Below are positions 1 through 5,956 of a stretch of DNA of 8,268 nt, piece by piece. Origin of the DNA: DATAVB01 sp040414495 (GTDB lineage Bacteria > Actinomycetota > Actinomycetes > Mycobacteriales > QHCD01); assembly GCA_040414495.1 (NCBI GenBank), contig JBEDUI010000227.1, positions 1 through 8,268 of the forward strand, in the 5' to 3' direction. The notes under the pieces are model-generated. The model saw only the letters and a program-made list of their open reading frames with translations. It made no database searches and was not told the DNA's origin. Position numbers and translations under genes: made by a program. Position 1 is the stretch's first letter; the number at the start of each line of letters is the position of its first letter.

Positions 1-422
1 GCCTCGCCGATCACTCGTACGTGCTCGGCTGAAAGGGCGCCTTCGGAAGCGGCTGCCGCGGTCGCCGGCAATTCCGGTTCGACGATCTCACCGGAGACAC
101 TCACCGAACCGACCAACTCCTGCGACGTCCGGACCCGGCCCTTCGCCTCACCGGGCGAGAGCCGCAACCGCGCCTGCAAAAAGGCCTCGGTTGATAATCC
201 GGCTTCCTGCCCGGCGATATCCCGGGTATGAAAATCCGCCACCTCCCGGCATCGAGCGAACTCCAGCAGCCGAAACGCCGTCTCTATCTCTTCCATGCAA
301 TCGGCCGATTCCTGACCGGTCAACCGCCACCACTCCGCCTCGACCAAACCCTGCACGACAGCATGCAACGACCCGATCAGATCCACCACGGGAACCGGGC
401 CAATGCTCGTCGTGCTGCTCAT
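1..422 (-). CDS. DUF222 / 13E12 repeat family protein, C-terminal part cut by window edge
   Basis: The minus-strand frame is open from an ATG at 420-422 to the window edge, giving about 140 residues without a stop. Helical segments rich in Glu, Ala and Arg are followed by a region with LRLSPGEAKGRV near residue 85, a short LPAT segment, and the closing motif GALSAEHVRVIGE. This order matches the DUF222 domain: a helix, then 'sp..A..R', then 'LP.t..a...G.ls..Hv.vi'. DUF222 proteins (13E12 or REP13E12 in mycobacteria) usually carry a C-terminal HNH nuclease domain, which would lie outside this window. Their cellular role is not settled; they occur in many copies in Mycobacteriales and often lie near mobile DNA. 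The ribosome binding site is weak (a GGG about 2 nt before the ATG), so the start is likely but not proven. The gene faces away from a repeat-bearing spacer. Confidence 0.85.
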   Translation of the reverse strand, partial: MSSTTSIGPVPVVDLIGSLHAVVQGLVEAEWWRLTGQESADCMEEIETAFRLLEFARCREVADFHTRDIAGQEAGLSTEAFLQARLRLSPGEAKGRVRTSQELVGSVSVSGEIVEPELPATAAAASEGALSAEHVRVIGE

Positions 423-480
423 ACCCAAAACTCTAGAACCACCCACCGACAAAACCGGGCCCCAGAACACCCCAACAGAA

Positions 481-510
481 GAATTACTTTCGGTCACCAA
501 CACGTCACAA
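481..510 (-). promoter_or_regulatory. Possible promoter of the DUF222 gene
   Basis: Read on the minus strand, TTGTGA (505-510) is followed after 18 nt by TAATTC (481-486), a plausible -35/-10 pair about 60 nt upstream of the ATG at 422. The boxes match the consensus only partly and no transcript data are available, so this is a weak call. Confidence 0.22.
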
Positions 511-513
511 TCC

Positions 514-715
514 GCGCCACACAAGCGATCCCGAAATCCCGCGACGACGACAACGCGGGTCTGTCGGAGTGGCCGGGGGCGGGAGCGCGACACAAGCGAT
601 CCAGAATTCTCGCGACAATTACAACGCGGGTCCGTCGAGGGTGGGAGCGCGACATAAGCGATTCCGGCAGCCCACGTCAACGCGGATGTCGGATCATCCT
701 GCACCCTCCCGCCTC
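514..715. repeat. Two to three degenerate tandem direct repeats with internal hairpins
   Basis: Unit 1 runs from about 520 to 590 (71 bp), unit 2 from 591 to 652 (62 bp), and a more decayed unit 3 begins at 653. Shared pieces are GCGC(G/C)ACA(C/T)AAGCGAT at each unit start, ACAACGCGGGT(C/T) in the middle of units 1 and 2, GTCGG or GTCGA after it, and GGGAGCGCGACA at the unit ends. Units 1 and 2 each hold an inverted repeat with a 10-nt loop: CCCGCG (538-543) with CGCGGG (554-559), and CTCGCG (609-614) with CGCGGG (625-630). The one stem change is C to T, which keeps a G-T wobble pair. Unit 3 keeps the AAGCGAT start and CAACGCGGATGTCGG but not a clear stem. The function is unknown. Confidence 0.7.
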
Positions 716-793
716 CGATCACTCGAGACCGCAGAAATCCCGGCAGGACAGGCACATCCGTACAGCCGCGGATTACTGAACGAAATCCCCATG

Positions 794-804
794 CGAACGG
801 TTCG
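794..804. repeat. Short perfect inverted repeat past the DUF6544 stop
   Basis: CGAAC-G-GTTCG lies 22 bp beyond the DUF6544 stop codon at 827-829. A 1-nt centre is too short for an RNA loop unless inner pairs open, and no T-run follows on the minus strand, so a classical intrinsic terminator is doubtful. A dimer-binding site is an alternative. Confidence 0.3.
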
Positions 805-826
805 TACAATTACGGATTTGGTGCCG

Positions 827-1573
827 TCAGCGGAAGGTCGCTGTTGTGATTTCCGCGCGGAAGAATTCGCCGTCGCCGTCGCCGTCGCGGTTGCCGTTGC
901 CGTCGTGGTTCGTAAGCCAGCTGGCTCGGAATTGGGTTGGAATCGTGATGCCGCTGAAGGTTCGTTCATCCTCAACAGTCATGAGGAATGGATATCGGGC
1001 GTACGGTCGATCGTTGGGGCTGCCCCAGCGGTGAATAAGGACGTCTATCAATTCGCCATCGGGCCCGATGCGCAGTCGTACTTCTTCGCGCTGACCGTCG
1101 ATAGTCCAGGCGGCAACGGCGGTGTCGGGGTTCGGGGCATTCCAGGCGGCATTGCGGTACGCAGTGGGCAGTAGCGCGGTGCCTTCGGCGGCGAGGCGCC
1201 CGATGGCGCTGCGGGTGATGTCCGGTCCGGCGCCGCTCATGACCGGGATCAGCCCGCCCAGCCGCCAACGCATCTGCCCGGCGCCATCGAGATAGCGGTC
1301 GAATCCCGTCACGGGTACGCCAAGGAGCCTGGTCGCGGCAGCCCAGATGAACCCGTACGGCGGTGTGAGGATTTCCTCGGCGCTGAAGCCGCGCCACCGC
1401 CCGAGCCGGATTTTGCCCCGCATCGACAATTCGACGCTGTCAGCCAACGATGCGCCGATAGCGATCGAATGAGTGAGCCACCGTCTCACGGGTTCGGGTA
1501 ATGGAGCGATTCCTTCGAGAGTGAATTGCGACGGCGTCCGTGCGGTCTCAGTCAGTCGCTCTTTCCCCGGCAT
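827..1573 (-). CDS. DUF6544 (former DUF6920) family protein
   Basis: The protein has 248 residues from the ATG at 1571-1573. It opens with a proline-rich entry (PLPEPVRRWL), as in family members that begin 'P.PV.RYL', followed by a beta-rich core. Family-like stretches are GRLAAEGTALLPTAYRN, W.IDG....V.L.IG.DGELIDV, and YPFLMTVEDERTFSGITIPT, then GEFFRAEI at the C-terminus. The biochemical function of this family is unknown to me. I chose this start because GGAAG (1580-1584) stands 6 nt before it. A GTG at 1625-1627 is in frame but lacks a ribosome binding site and would overlap the upstream 59-codon gene by 17 nt. One oddity is a D/G/N/R-rich tract (D-G-N-G-N-R then D-G repeats) just before the final GEFFR segment, encoded by a hexamer repeat. 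The gene is probably cotranscribed with the small gene before it. Confidence 0.82.
   Translation of the reverse strand: MPGKERLTETARTPSQFTLEGIAPLPEPVRRWLTHSIAIGASLADSVELSMRGKIRLGRWRGFSAEEILTPPYGFIWAAATRLLGVPVTGFDRYLDGAGQMRWRLGGLIPVMSGAGPDITRSAIGRLAAEGTALLPTAYRNAAWNAPNPDTAVAAWTIDGQREEVRLRIGPDGELIDVLIHRWGSPNDRPYARYPFLMTVEDERTFSGITIPTQFRASWLTNHDGNGNRDGDGDGEFFRAEITTATFR
869..904 (-). repeat. Six tandem hexamers coding a D-G/N-G tract in the DUF6544 gene
   Basis: On the plus strand six consecutive hexamers occur: GCCGTC three times, then GCGGTT, GCCGTT and GCCGTC. On the coding strand they read as alternating Asp/Asn and Gly (with one Arg). Because the unit is 6 nt, gain or loss of copies would change protein length without a frameshift. 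Confidence 0.8.
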
Positions 1574-1579
1574 TGCGGG

Positions 1580-1584
1580 CTTCC
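1580..1584 (-). promoter_or_regulatory. Ribosome binding site deciding the DUF6544 start
   Basis: GGAAG on the minus strand is 6 nt upstream of the ATG at 1571-1573. The earlier in-frame starts (GTG at 1627, ATG at 1597) have no comparable site. Confidence 0.5.
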
Positions 1585-1610
1585 GCACGCCAACCATCCC
1601 GGACGACTGT

Positions 1611-1790
1611 CTACTTCGTACAGACACAAAACCGGTCTTGCAACTCGTCGAGTGCAGCTAATCGACCGGCCTCGAACGCCTCATCCCACAGCTGGCTGAG
1701 CGCCGACCACGCATGTTGCTCGTCTGATCCACTGTCGAGCGTGCGCGTCGCTCGGGCCATTGCCTGCGTTTTTTGCTCTTCGACGGTCAT
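1611..1790 (-). CDS. Small 59-residue protein of unknown function
   Basis: An ATG at 1788-1790 opens a 59-codon frame ending in TAG at 1611-1613. GAGGA (1796-1800) sits 5 nt upstream, a better ribosome binding site than most genes in this window have. The product is acidic and mostly helical: an N-terminal stretch rich in Glu, Gln and Ala, a central Trp-containing helix (HAWSALSQLWDEAFEAGRL), and a C-terminal C-x-C (FCVCTK). No signal peptide or membrane segment is visible. I do not recognise a family. It lies 108 nt past the histidine kinase stop and 37 nt before the chosen DUF6544 start, all on the minus strand, so it may be the first gene of a two-gene unit or the tail of the kinase operon. 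It could be a chance frame, but the ribosome binding site, spacing and ordered helix argue for a gene. Confidence 0.6.
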   Translation of the reverse strand: MTVEEQKTQAMARATRTLDSGSDEQHAWSALSQLWDEAFEAGRLAALDELQDRFCVCTK

Positions 1791-1827
1791 CGCGATCCTC
1801 GCTGAATTAGCGGATACCTGCCGGTAA

Positions 1828-1858
1828 CCCTGCTAGCCCGGCGCATCAGCGGGCAGGG
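1828..1858 (-). terminator. Possible hairpin after the histidine kinase gene
   Basis: CCCTGC (1828-1833) pairs with GCAGGG (1853-1858), and an inner CCG/CGG can pair across a bulge. It lies about 40 nt past the kinase stop at 1899 and upstream of the 59-codon gene. There is no T-run, as is common for actinobacterial terminators, so it could also be only a leader structure. A competing CCTGCC at 1817-1822 could pair with the same 3' arm. Confidence 0.3.
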
Positions 1859-1898
1859 CCAGACGGGCATGACCGGGGAGTCCAAAGTCCCGGCTGGG

Positions 1899-3197
1899 TC
1901 AGGCCGGCGGAATTCTGACCTCGAACGTTGAACCCCCACGGAAGGTGACGTCGCCCCCAGCGGCTCGGGCCAACCGTCGGGCCAGCGGCAAGCCCAGTCC
2001 CGCGCCGCCGCCCGTGCTCAGCTGGGTGCCGGGCTCGAAGATCGCGTCCGCGTGCGCTGGCGGTATGCCCGGTCCGTCGTCGCTCACCTCGATCAGTACC
2101 GAATCTGGTGTACGTCGTCCGGTGATCCGAACGATGGTCGAGGCGAACCGGCCGGCGTTGTCGATGAGCGGCGCCAATACCCGCTCCAGTAAAGCGGCCT
2201 CGACGCCGGCGGCGAGATCGTCGGAAATCTCTACGGTGTTGGCGATCGGTAATTCGGTGTGCGCGAGCACATCCGCGACCGCGGTAGCTACTTGGCAACT
2301 CCCGGTGGCGTTGGCGATCTCGGCCCGACCGGCTGACAGCAGCGTTTCCAGAATCCGGTTCATCGCCAGGGCGGTGTCGTGAATCTGCTCGTGCGCGGCC
2401 TTCACCCGGGCCGGGTCGTGATCGCGGGCCAGCAGCAGGTCGGTCTCCGCGACGATTAACGACAACGGCGTCCGCAATTCATGCGACAGCTCGGCGAAAA
2501 GGCGCCGTTCATGGCGTACCGAGGCGGTGAGCCGGTCCAGTAAGCCGTTCAGGGTGGCCGAAAGCCGACGCAGTTCGTTGAACCGCTGCTCCGGTCCGAA
2601 CCGCTCGGACAGTGCGGACGCGCTCCACGCCGCCGCCTGATCGGTCATGACACCTACCGGGCGCAGCGCTCGGGCCGCGACCAGGCGCAGCGCCAGGTAG
2701 GTCCCGATCAGCGTCAACGCCGCGATGATGATCGAGCCGTACAGCGCGGTTTCGCGGGTGCGGTGGTACGGCGCCAGCGACAGCGAGGTGACGACGGTGC
2801 CGGCGCGGCGTCCGCCGTGCGTAATCGGCAGCGCGTACAGCCGGTTGCCAGCGCCGGTGGCGTACGCCGGTCCCCGCCCGGCCAGTGCATCCGCGGCGGC
2901 CTGCACGTTGCCGCCGCCGACCGGGCGTTCGACCGAACGTTGCCCGGCATAGAACCAGATGCCGCTGTCCAACGCCTCGTCGTCGCCGCTCTCCTTGATG
3001 CTGAGCCGGTGCTGCCGGTCGACCACGACGGTGGCGGCCGCGGCGGCGGCCCGGCTGCTGAGTACGGCATCGGCATCCGAGGTCAGCCGATGGGCCAAGA
3101 TCAGGTTGAACGCGACCGTAAGCACCACCAGCCATCCGGCCACCATCGCGATGCCGAACGCGGAGACCCGGCCCTGCAGCGTACGACGGCGGGCCAT
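1899..3197 (-). CDS. Membrane-bound sensor histidine kinase
   Basis: The product has 432 residues. It senses a signal through an extracytoplasmic domain and passes phosphate from a His to the regulator encoded just upstream. Visible in order: a membrane segment at about 14-36; an external Ala/Arg/Gly-rich domain at about 37-151; a second membrane segment at about 152-174; a HAMP-like linker; the dimerisation H-box FAELSHELRTPL with the phospho-acceptor His near 239; and an ATP-binding domain with N-box LIDNA (Asn near 347), G1 box DDGPGIP (374 on), F box IFEPG and G2 box GGGAGLGLPL (396 on). All kinase boxes are intact, and the length is usual for the class. The ATG at 3195-3197 follows the regulator's TGA by one base (TGA-G-ATG), which implies translational coupling. 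A TTG at 3234-3236 would also be in frame but overlaps the regulator more deeply. The signal is unknown. Confidence 0.93.
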   Translation of the reverse strand: MARRRTLQGRVSAFGIAMVAGWLVVLTVAFNLILAHRLTSDADAVLSSRAAAAAATVVVDRQHRLSIKESGDDEALDSGIWFYAGQRSVERPVGGGNVQAAADALAGRGPAYATGAGNRLYALPITHGGRRAGTVVTSLSLAPYHRTRETALYGSIIIAALTLIGTYLALRLVAARALRPVGVMTDQAAAWSASALSERFGPEQRFNELRRLSATLNGLLDRLTASVRHERRLFAELSHELRTPLSLIVAETDLLLARDHDPARVKAAHEQIHDTALAMNRILETLLSAGRAEIANATGSCQVATAVADVLAHTELPIANTVEISDDLAAGVEAALLERVLAPLIDNAGRFASTIVRITGRRTPDSVLIEVSDDGPGIPPAHADAIFEPGTQLSTGGGAGLGLPLARRLARAAGGDVTFRGGSTFEVRIPPA

Positions 3198-3198
3198 C

Positions 3199-3861
3199 TC
3201 AGACGATGCGGAAGCCGACGCCGCGCGCCGCCTCAATGGCGTGCGCCGAACCGGCGGCGACCAGCTTGCGGCGCAGCCGACTCACGTACTGGTCGAGTGT
3301 GTTGTCCGAGACGATGGCGCCGTCGGGCCAGCCCGCGCTGATCAGCTCGCGTCGCCGCAACACCATCGCCGGTTGGGCGAAGAGCTTGGCCAGCAGCCGG
3401 AATTCGGTGGGGGAGAGCGGGACCTGCGCCGCGCCGCAGGCTACTGAGTGCGTCGTCGGGTCAAGGTGTAGGTCGCCCCAGGCCCGGGCCGGGTCAGCCG
3501 CGCGGCGCAGCAGAGCACGTAACCGGGCCACCAGCTCGGCGAAGGCGAACGGCTTGGCCAGGTAGTCATCCGCTCCGACCGCGAACCCGGAAAGCCGGTC
3601 GGTGACGTTGTCGCGGGCGGTGAGGAAGACCACCGGTACGTCGTGTCCGCGGGCGCGCAACGCGGCGCAGACATCCCGCCCGTCCGCGTCAGTCAGACCA
3701 ACGTCGAGCACGATGGCGTCCGTACCGCCGCCCACGACGGCCTGGATAGCCGATGCACCATCGACCGCCGTCTCGACCTGGAACCCCTCCTCGCGTAGTC
3801 CCCGAGCCAGTACGTCACGCAGTCCGTGGTCGTCCTCGACGACGAGTACGCGATGTGTCAC
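3199..3861 (-). CDS. OmpR-family response regulator
   Basis: The product has 220 residues and is a DNA-binding regulator activated by phosphorylation. The receiver domain (about 1-118) shows the acidic pocket E9-D10-D11, the phospho-acceptor D53 in VLDVGL, T81 in FLTAR and K103 in LAKPF, so all key residues are present. The winged-helix effector domain (about 125-220) contains LSPTEFRLLAKLF, RRELISAGW, and the recognition region DNTLDQYVSRLRRKL with the terminal wing GVGFRIV. The start is GTG at 3859-3861, with only a weak ribosome binding site. The gene is the first of a two-gene unit with the histidine kinase and is divergent from the DUF347 membrane protein gene across 93 bp. It most likely controls that gene and itself, but no binding data exist here. 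Confidence 0.95.
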   Translation of the reverse strand: MTHRVLVVEDDHGLRDVLARGLREEGFQVETAVDGASAIQAVVGGGTDAIVLDVGLTDADGRDVCAALRARGHDVPVVFLTARDNVTDRLSGFAVGADDYLAKPFAFAELVARLRALLRRAADPARAWGDLHLDPTTHSVACGAAQVPLSPTEFRLLAKLFAQPAMVLRRRELISAGWPDGAIVSDNTLDQYVSRLRRKLVAAGSAHAIEAARGVGFRIV

Positions 3862-3915
3862 GCCGTCAGTATCGGCATATCGGGCCGGCCGCGGTCGAAT
3901 CGGGGCGGCCGCCGG

Positions 3916-3932
3916 TCAGGATAAATTCAGAC
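3916..3932 (+). promoter_or_regulatory. Candidate direct-repeat operator in the divergent spacer
   Basis: TCAGGA (3916-3921) and TCAGAC (3927-3932) are direct repeats 11 bp apart, about one helical turn, which is the spacing OmpR/PhoB-type regulators bind. The intervening GGATAAATT includes an A/T-rich GATAAAT that could serve as a -10 region for the plus-strand gene at 3955. A related TCAGTAT occurs at 3866-3872 near the regulator start. The half-sites are short and could be chance. Confidence 0.28.
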
Positions 3933-3954
3933 TCGTACCAGCAGGCTCGTGATC

Positions 3955-4773
3955 ATGACGACCGCTACGAGACACGCCCGGATGCTGAACAAGGTGCCCG
4001 AGGTCACCATCTATTTCTGGCTGATCAAGGTGCTGTGCACCACGGTCGGCGAGAGCTTCGCCGACTACATCAACGAGACGCTGGGCTTCGGGCTCACCAA
4101 TACGACCGTGCTGTTCTCCGCTGCCCTGATCGTCGCGCTGGCCGTACAGTTCCGCTTACGCCGGTACGTGCCCGGCGTCTATTGGCTTGCTATCGTCCTC
4201 ATCAGCGTCGTCGGCACCCTGCTGACGGACAACCTCACCGACGGCCACAACGTGCCGCTCTCGTTCACCACGCCGGTCTGCGCCGTACTGCTCGCCGCCG
4301 TCTTCGGCGTCTGGTACGCCCGTGAGCGGACGCTGTCGATCCACTCGATCGTTACCCGCAGCCGCGAGTCGTTCTACTGGCTGACCGTGCTGGTGACGTT
4401 CGCGCTGGGCACCGCGGCCGGCGACTGGACGCTGGAACTCACCGGCTGGTCGCCCGGGAAGTCCGTACTGCTGCCGGCCGGGCTGATCGCGCTGGTGTTC
4501 CTCGCGTGGCGACTCGGTGCCGGCCCGGTGCTGTGCTTCTGGATCGCGTACATCCTGACCCGCCCGCTGGGCGCCAATATCGGTGACTACCTCGGCTCCG
4601 GCTCGTCCGACGGTGGTCTGGGCCTCGGCACACTCGGTACCAGCCTGCTGTTCCTCGGTCTCATCCTCGCCGCCGTCGTGTACCTCAGTCTGACCCGGAC
4701 CGACCGGACCGAGGACACGCCGGCGCATTCACACGACGAAATGCAACCGTCCTGGGTAGGCACCGAAAGCTGA
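3955..4773 (+). CDS. Polytopic membrane protein with four DUF347 repeats (COG4705-like)
   Basis: The product has 272 residues from ATG 3955. A GTG at 3949 is also in frame, but GCAGG at 3941-3945 is better spaced for the ATG. The protein is strongly hydrophobic with about eight predicted membrane helices and a short polar tail rich in Thr, Asp and His. Four repeats each carry an aromatic-Trp pair, then Gly, then Asp at identical spacing, W-x9-G-x4-D. Counted from the GTG these are W24/G34/D39, W79/G89/D94, W144/G154/D159 and W198/G208/D213. This fits the DUF347 repeat (Pfam), described as four tandem units of two membrane segments with a conserved Trp. The function of the family is not known to me; conserved membrane aspartates suggest ion or small-molecule handling, which is inference. 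The gene is divergent from the regulator gene and ends 11 bp from the convergent phosphotransferase gene. Confidence 0.88.
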   Translation: MTTATRHARMLNKVPEVTIYFWLIKVLCTTVGESFADYINETLGFGLTNTTVLFSAALIVALAVQFRLRRYVPGVYWLAIVLISVVGTLLTDNLTDGHNVPLSFTTPVCAVLLAAVFGVWYARERTLSIHSIVTRSRESFYWLTVLVTFALGTAAGDWTLELTGWSPGKSVLLPAGLIALVFLAWRLGAGPVLCFWIAYILTRPLGANIGDYLGSGSSDGGLGLGTLGTSLLFLGLILAAVVYLSLTRTDRTEDTPAHSHDEMQPSWVGTES

Positions 4774-4784
4774 CTCCCGGCGAT

Positions 4785-5783
4785 CTACAAAGGACAGTCG
4801 AGTCGATCGAGGGAATTCCGAAGAAAGTCATCGCGGCGTGCGGTCGGGTCGAAAGCGGTGTCGTCGGCCTGCCAGTCGTCGAGGGCCGCGGGGGTGTAGA
4901 GGGCGGCTATGGCATCCCAGTAAGGGATTGCTTCGGCTTTCTGACCGATGGTGTCTTCCCATCCGGCGGTTACGGCTTGAGCCGCGGTCGGGCCGTATCT
5001 GATGGTCGCGTGCATGCGAATGGCGCCCAGGTCGACGCCGGGGTGCCCGACGCCGGCGGATTTCCAGTCGATGAGTCCGAGGCATCGGCCATTGCTCCAA
5101 TGCATGTTGCCGAGCCAAACGTCGCCATGCAGAAAGACCTGTGTGCCCTTGGGCGGTGTGTATTGGCTGAGCCGGTTATCGGCCTGCTGCAGGAGAGGGG
5201 AGGTCCGTGTGTTGGTCAACATGGCCCGTGCCTGCTCGCGGCGAGCCCAGGGATGCTGTTGGCAGAAATCGTCGAGTATGGCTGCCCGATCTGAATTGGC
5301 AGCGTGCTGATAACGGTTGGCCCAGCGCCGGTCGCCGGGATGATCGTCGGGTGGAATGTGATGCGATCGGAGCGGCAAATCCGGTGTTGGGTCGGCCCGA
5401 ATAGCGTGCAGTTCAGCCAGGGCCGCCCCGGCGGAATAAAGACAATCGGGGCCTGGCGGCTTGTTGTTCCCTGGAAACGGGGTTTCTAGCAGGGCCGGTT
5501 CGCCGGTAATAGCCCCGTCGGGATCGCTGGCGATCAGCCGGGCGGTGGGCAGGTCGTGGGCCGCGGCAACCCGCAGACCTGCCGCCGCGGTGGCGATGGC
5601 CGGGCCCCATATTCGCTGCCAATCGGCCACTCGTAGCACTGCTTTGACCGTTCGGTTGCCGTACTGGATATCGAGCAGCCACGGACTGGACCCATCGTGC
5701 AAGCCTTCCGCGTGGACCACTTTCGCGTCGGCGCCGATCGCCGATGCTGCCCATGCCTGGTGCGTTTGCGAGGGGATTGCCAT
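4785..5783 (-). CDS. APH-fold phosphotransferase (aminoglycoside/choline kinase-like)
   Basis: The product has 332 residues from the ATG at 5781-5783. It belongs to the kinase-like fold that transfers phosphate from ATP to small hydroxylated molecules. The N-lobe shows a strand with RTVKAVLRVAD, which may supply the ATP-contacting basic residue. The C-lobe has the Brenner motif FLHGDVWLGN (H219, D221, N226) and the metal-binding segment LIDWKSAGVGHPGVDLG (D239), so the catalytic set is intact. Family members include aminoglycoside, macrolide, choline and homoserine kinases, and the substrate cannot be read from the sequence. No good ribosome binding site is visible; GTG 5801 and TTG 5804 are alternative starts. 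A-ending codons are frequent near the 5' end, unlike the DUF347 gene next door. The gene is convergent with the DUF347 gene and divergent from the DUF402-GrpB gene. Confidence 0.9.
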   Translation of the reverse strand: MAIPSQTHQAWAASAIGADAKVVHAEGLHDGSSPWLLDIQYGNRTVKAVLRVADWQRIWGPAIATAAAGLRVAAAHDLPTARLIASDPDGAITGEPALLETPFPGNNKPPGPDCLYSAGAALAELHAIRADPTPDLPLRSHHIPPDDHPGDRRWANRYQHAANSDRAAILDDFCQQHPWARREQARAMLTNTRTSPLLQQADNRLSQYTPPKGTQVFLHGDVWLGNMHWSNGRCLGLIDWKSAGVGHPGVDLGAIRMHATIRYGPTAAQAVTAGWEDTIGQKAEAIPYWDAIAALYTPAALDDWQADDTAFDPTARRDDFLRNSLDRLDCPL

Positions 5784-5833
5784 AACGCGGATCGTAAACA
5801 CCAACGGGGTAACTGGCTAGACGGGCGAACGAC

Positions 5834-5930
5834 TCGCGGAATCGCACTGCTGAGCGACGTACTCATCGAATTGGCAAAACGACGTATTAACGTGGCGTTT
5901 GAGGCCGAGGAGGCATTGGAGTCGCGGTAG
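5834..5930 (+). pseudogene. Possible remnant of a coding region
   Basis: Inside the 173-bp divergent spacer, one plus-strand frame reads as a smooth amphipathic helix (LLSDVLIELAKRRINVAF, then EAEEALESR) and stops at TAG 5928-5930. It has no credible start: the in-frame ATG at 5697 lies antisense inside the phosphotransferase gene. It may be the 3' remnant of a lost gene or a chance open frame. No family is recognised. Confidence 0.2.
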
Positions 5931-5956
5931 CACGACCGGGGATATTGTTGGTTCCC

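Larger units (their letters stand above)
423..826. other. Gene-free spacer between DUF222 and DUF6544 genes
   Basis: These 404 bases separate the 5' end of the DUF222 gene from the 3' end of the DUF6544 gene. The frames open across it give Arg/Pro/Thr-rich peptides with no family motif and overlap neighbouring genes, so I see no gene here. It holds the direct repeats at 514-715, a possible DUF222 promoter near 481-510, and a short inverted repeat at 794-804. Nothing recognisable was seen between about 716 and 790. Confidence 0.7.

Noticed and set aside
514..715. CRISPR array
   Set aside because: Only two to three degenerate units in direct contact, with no constant repeat and variable spacer pattern and no cas genes.
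228..1174. Plus-strand frames across the spacer and DUF6544 gene
   Set aside because: They overlap the DUF222 and DUF6544 coding regions antisense. Their runs of Ala-Val come from the hexamer repeat, and no family motif is present.
1846..2298. 150-codon minus-strand frame overlapping the 3' end of the kinase gene
   Set aside because: The kinase frame here encodes the N, G1, F and G2 boxes; this frame is Arg-rich and has no motif.
4156..4728. 190-codon minus-strand frame inside the DUF347 gene
   Set aside because: Antisense to a clear membrane protein; its Gln/Gly/Arg-rich peptide is typical of a shadow frame in high-GC DNA.
4785..5783. Naming the APH-fold gene as a specific aminoglycoside resistance gene
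   Set aside because: The Brenner motif and metal-binding Asp show the fold and catalytic competence only; substrate class cannot be set from the visible residues.
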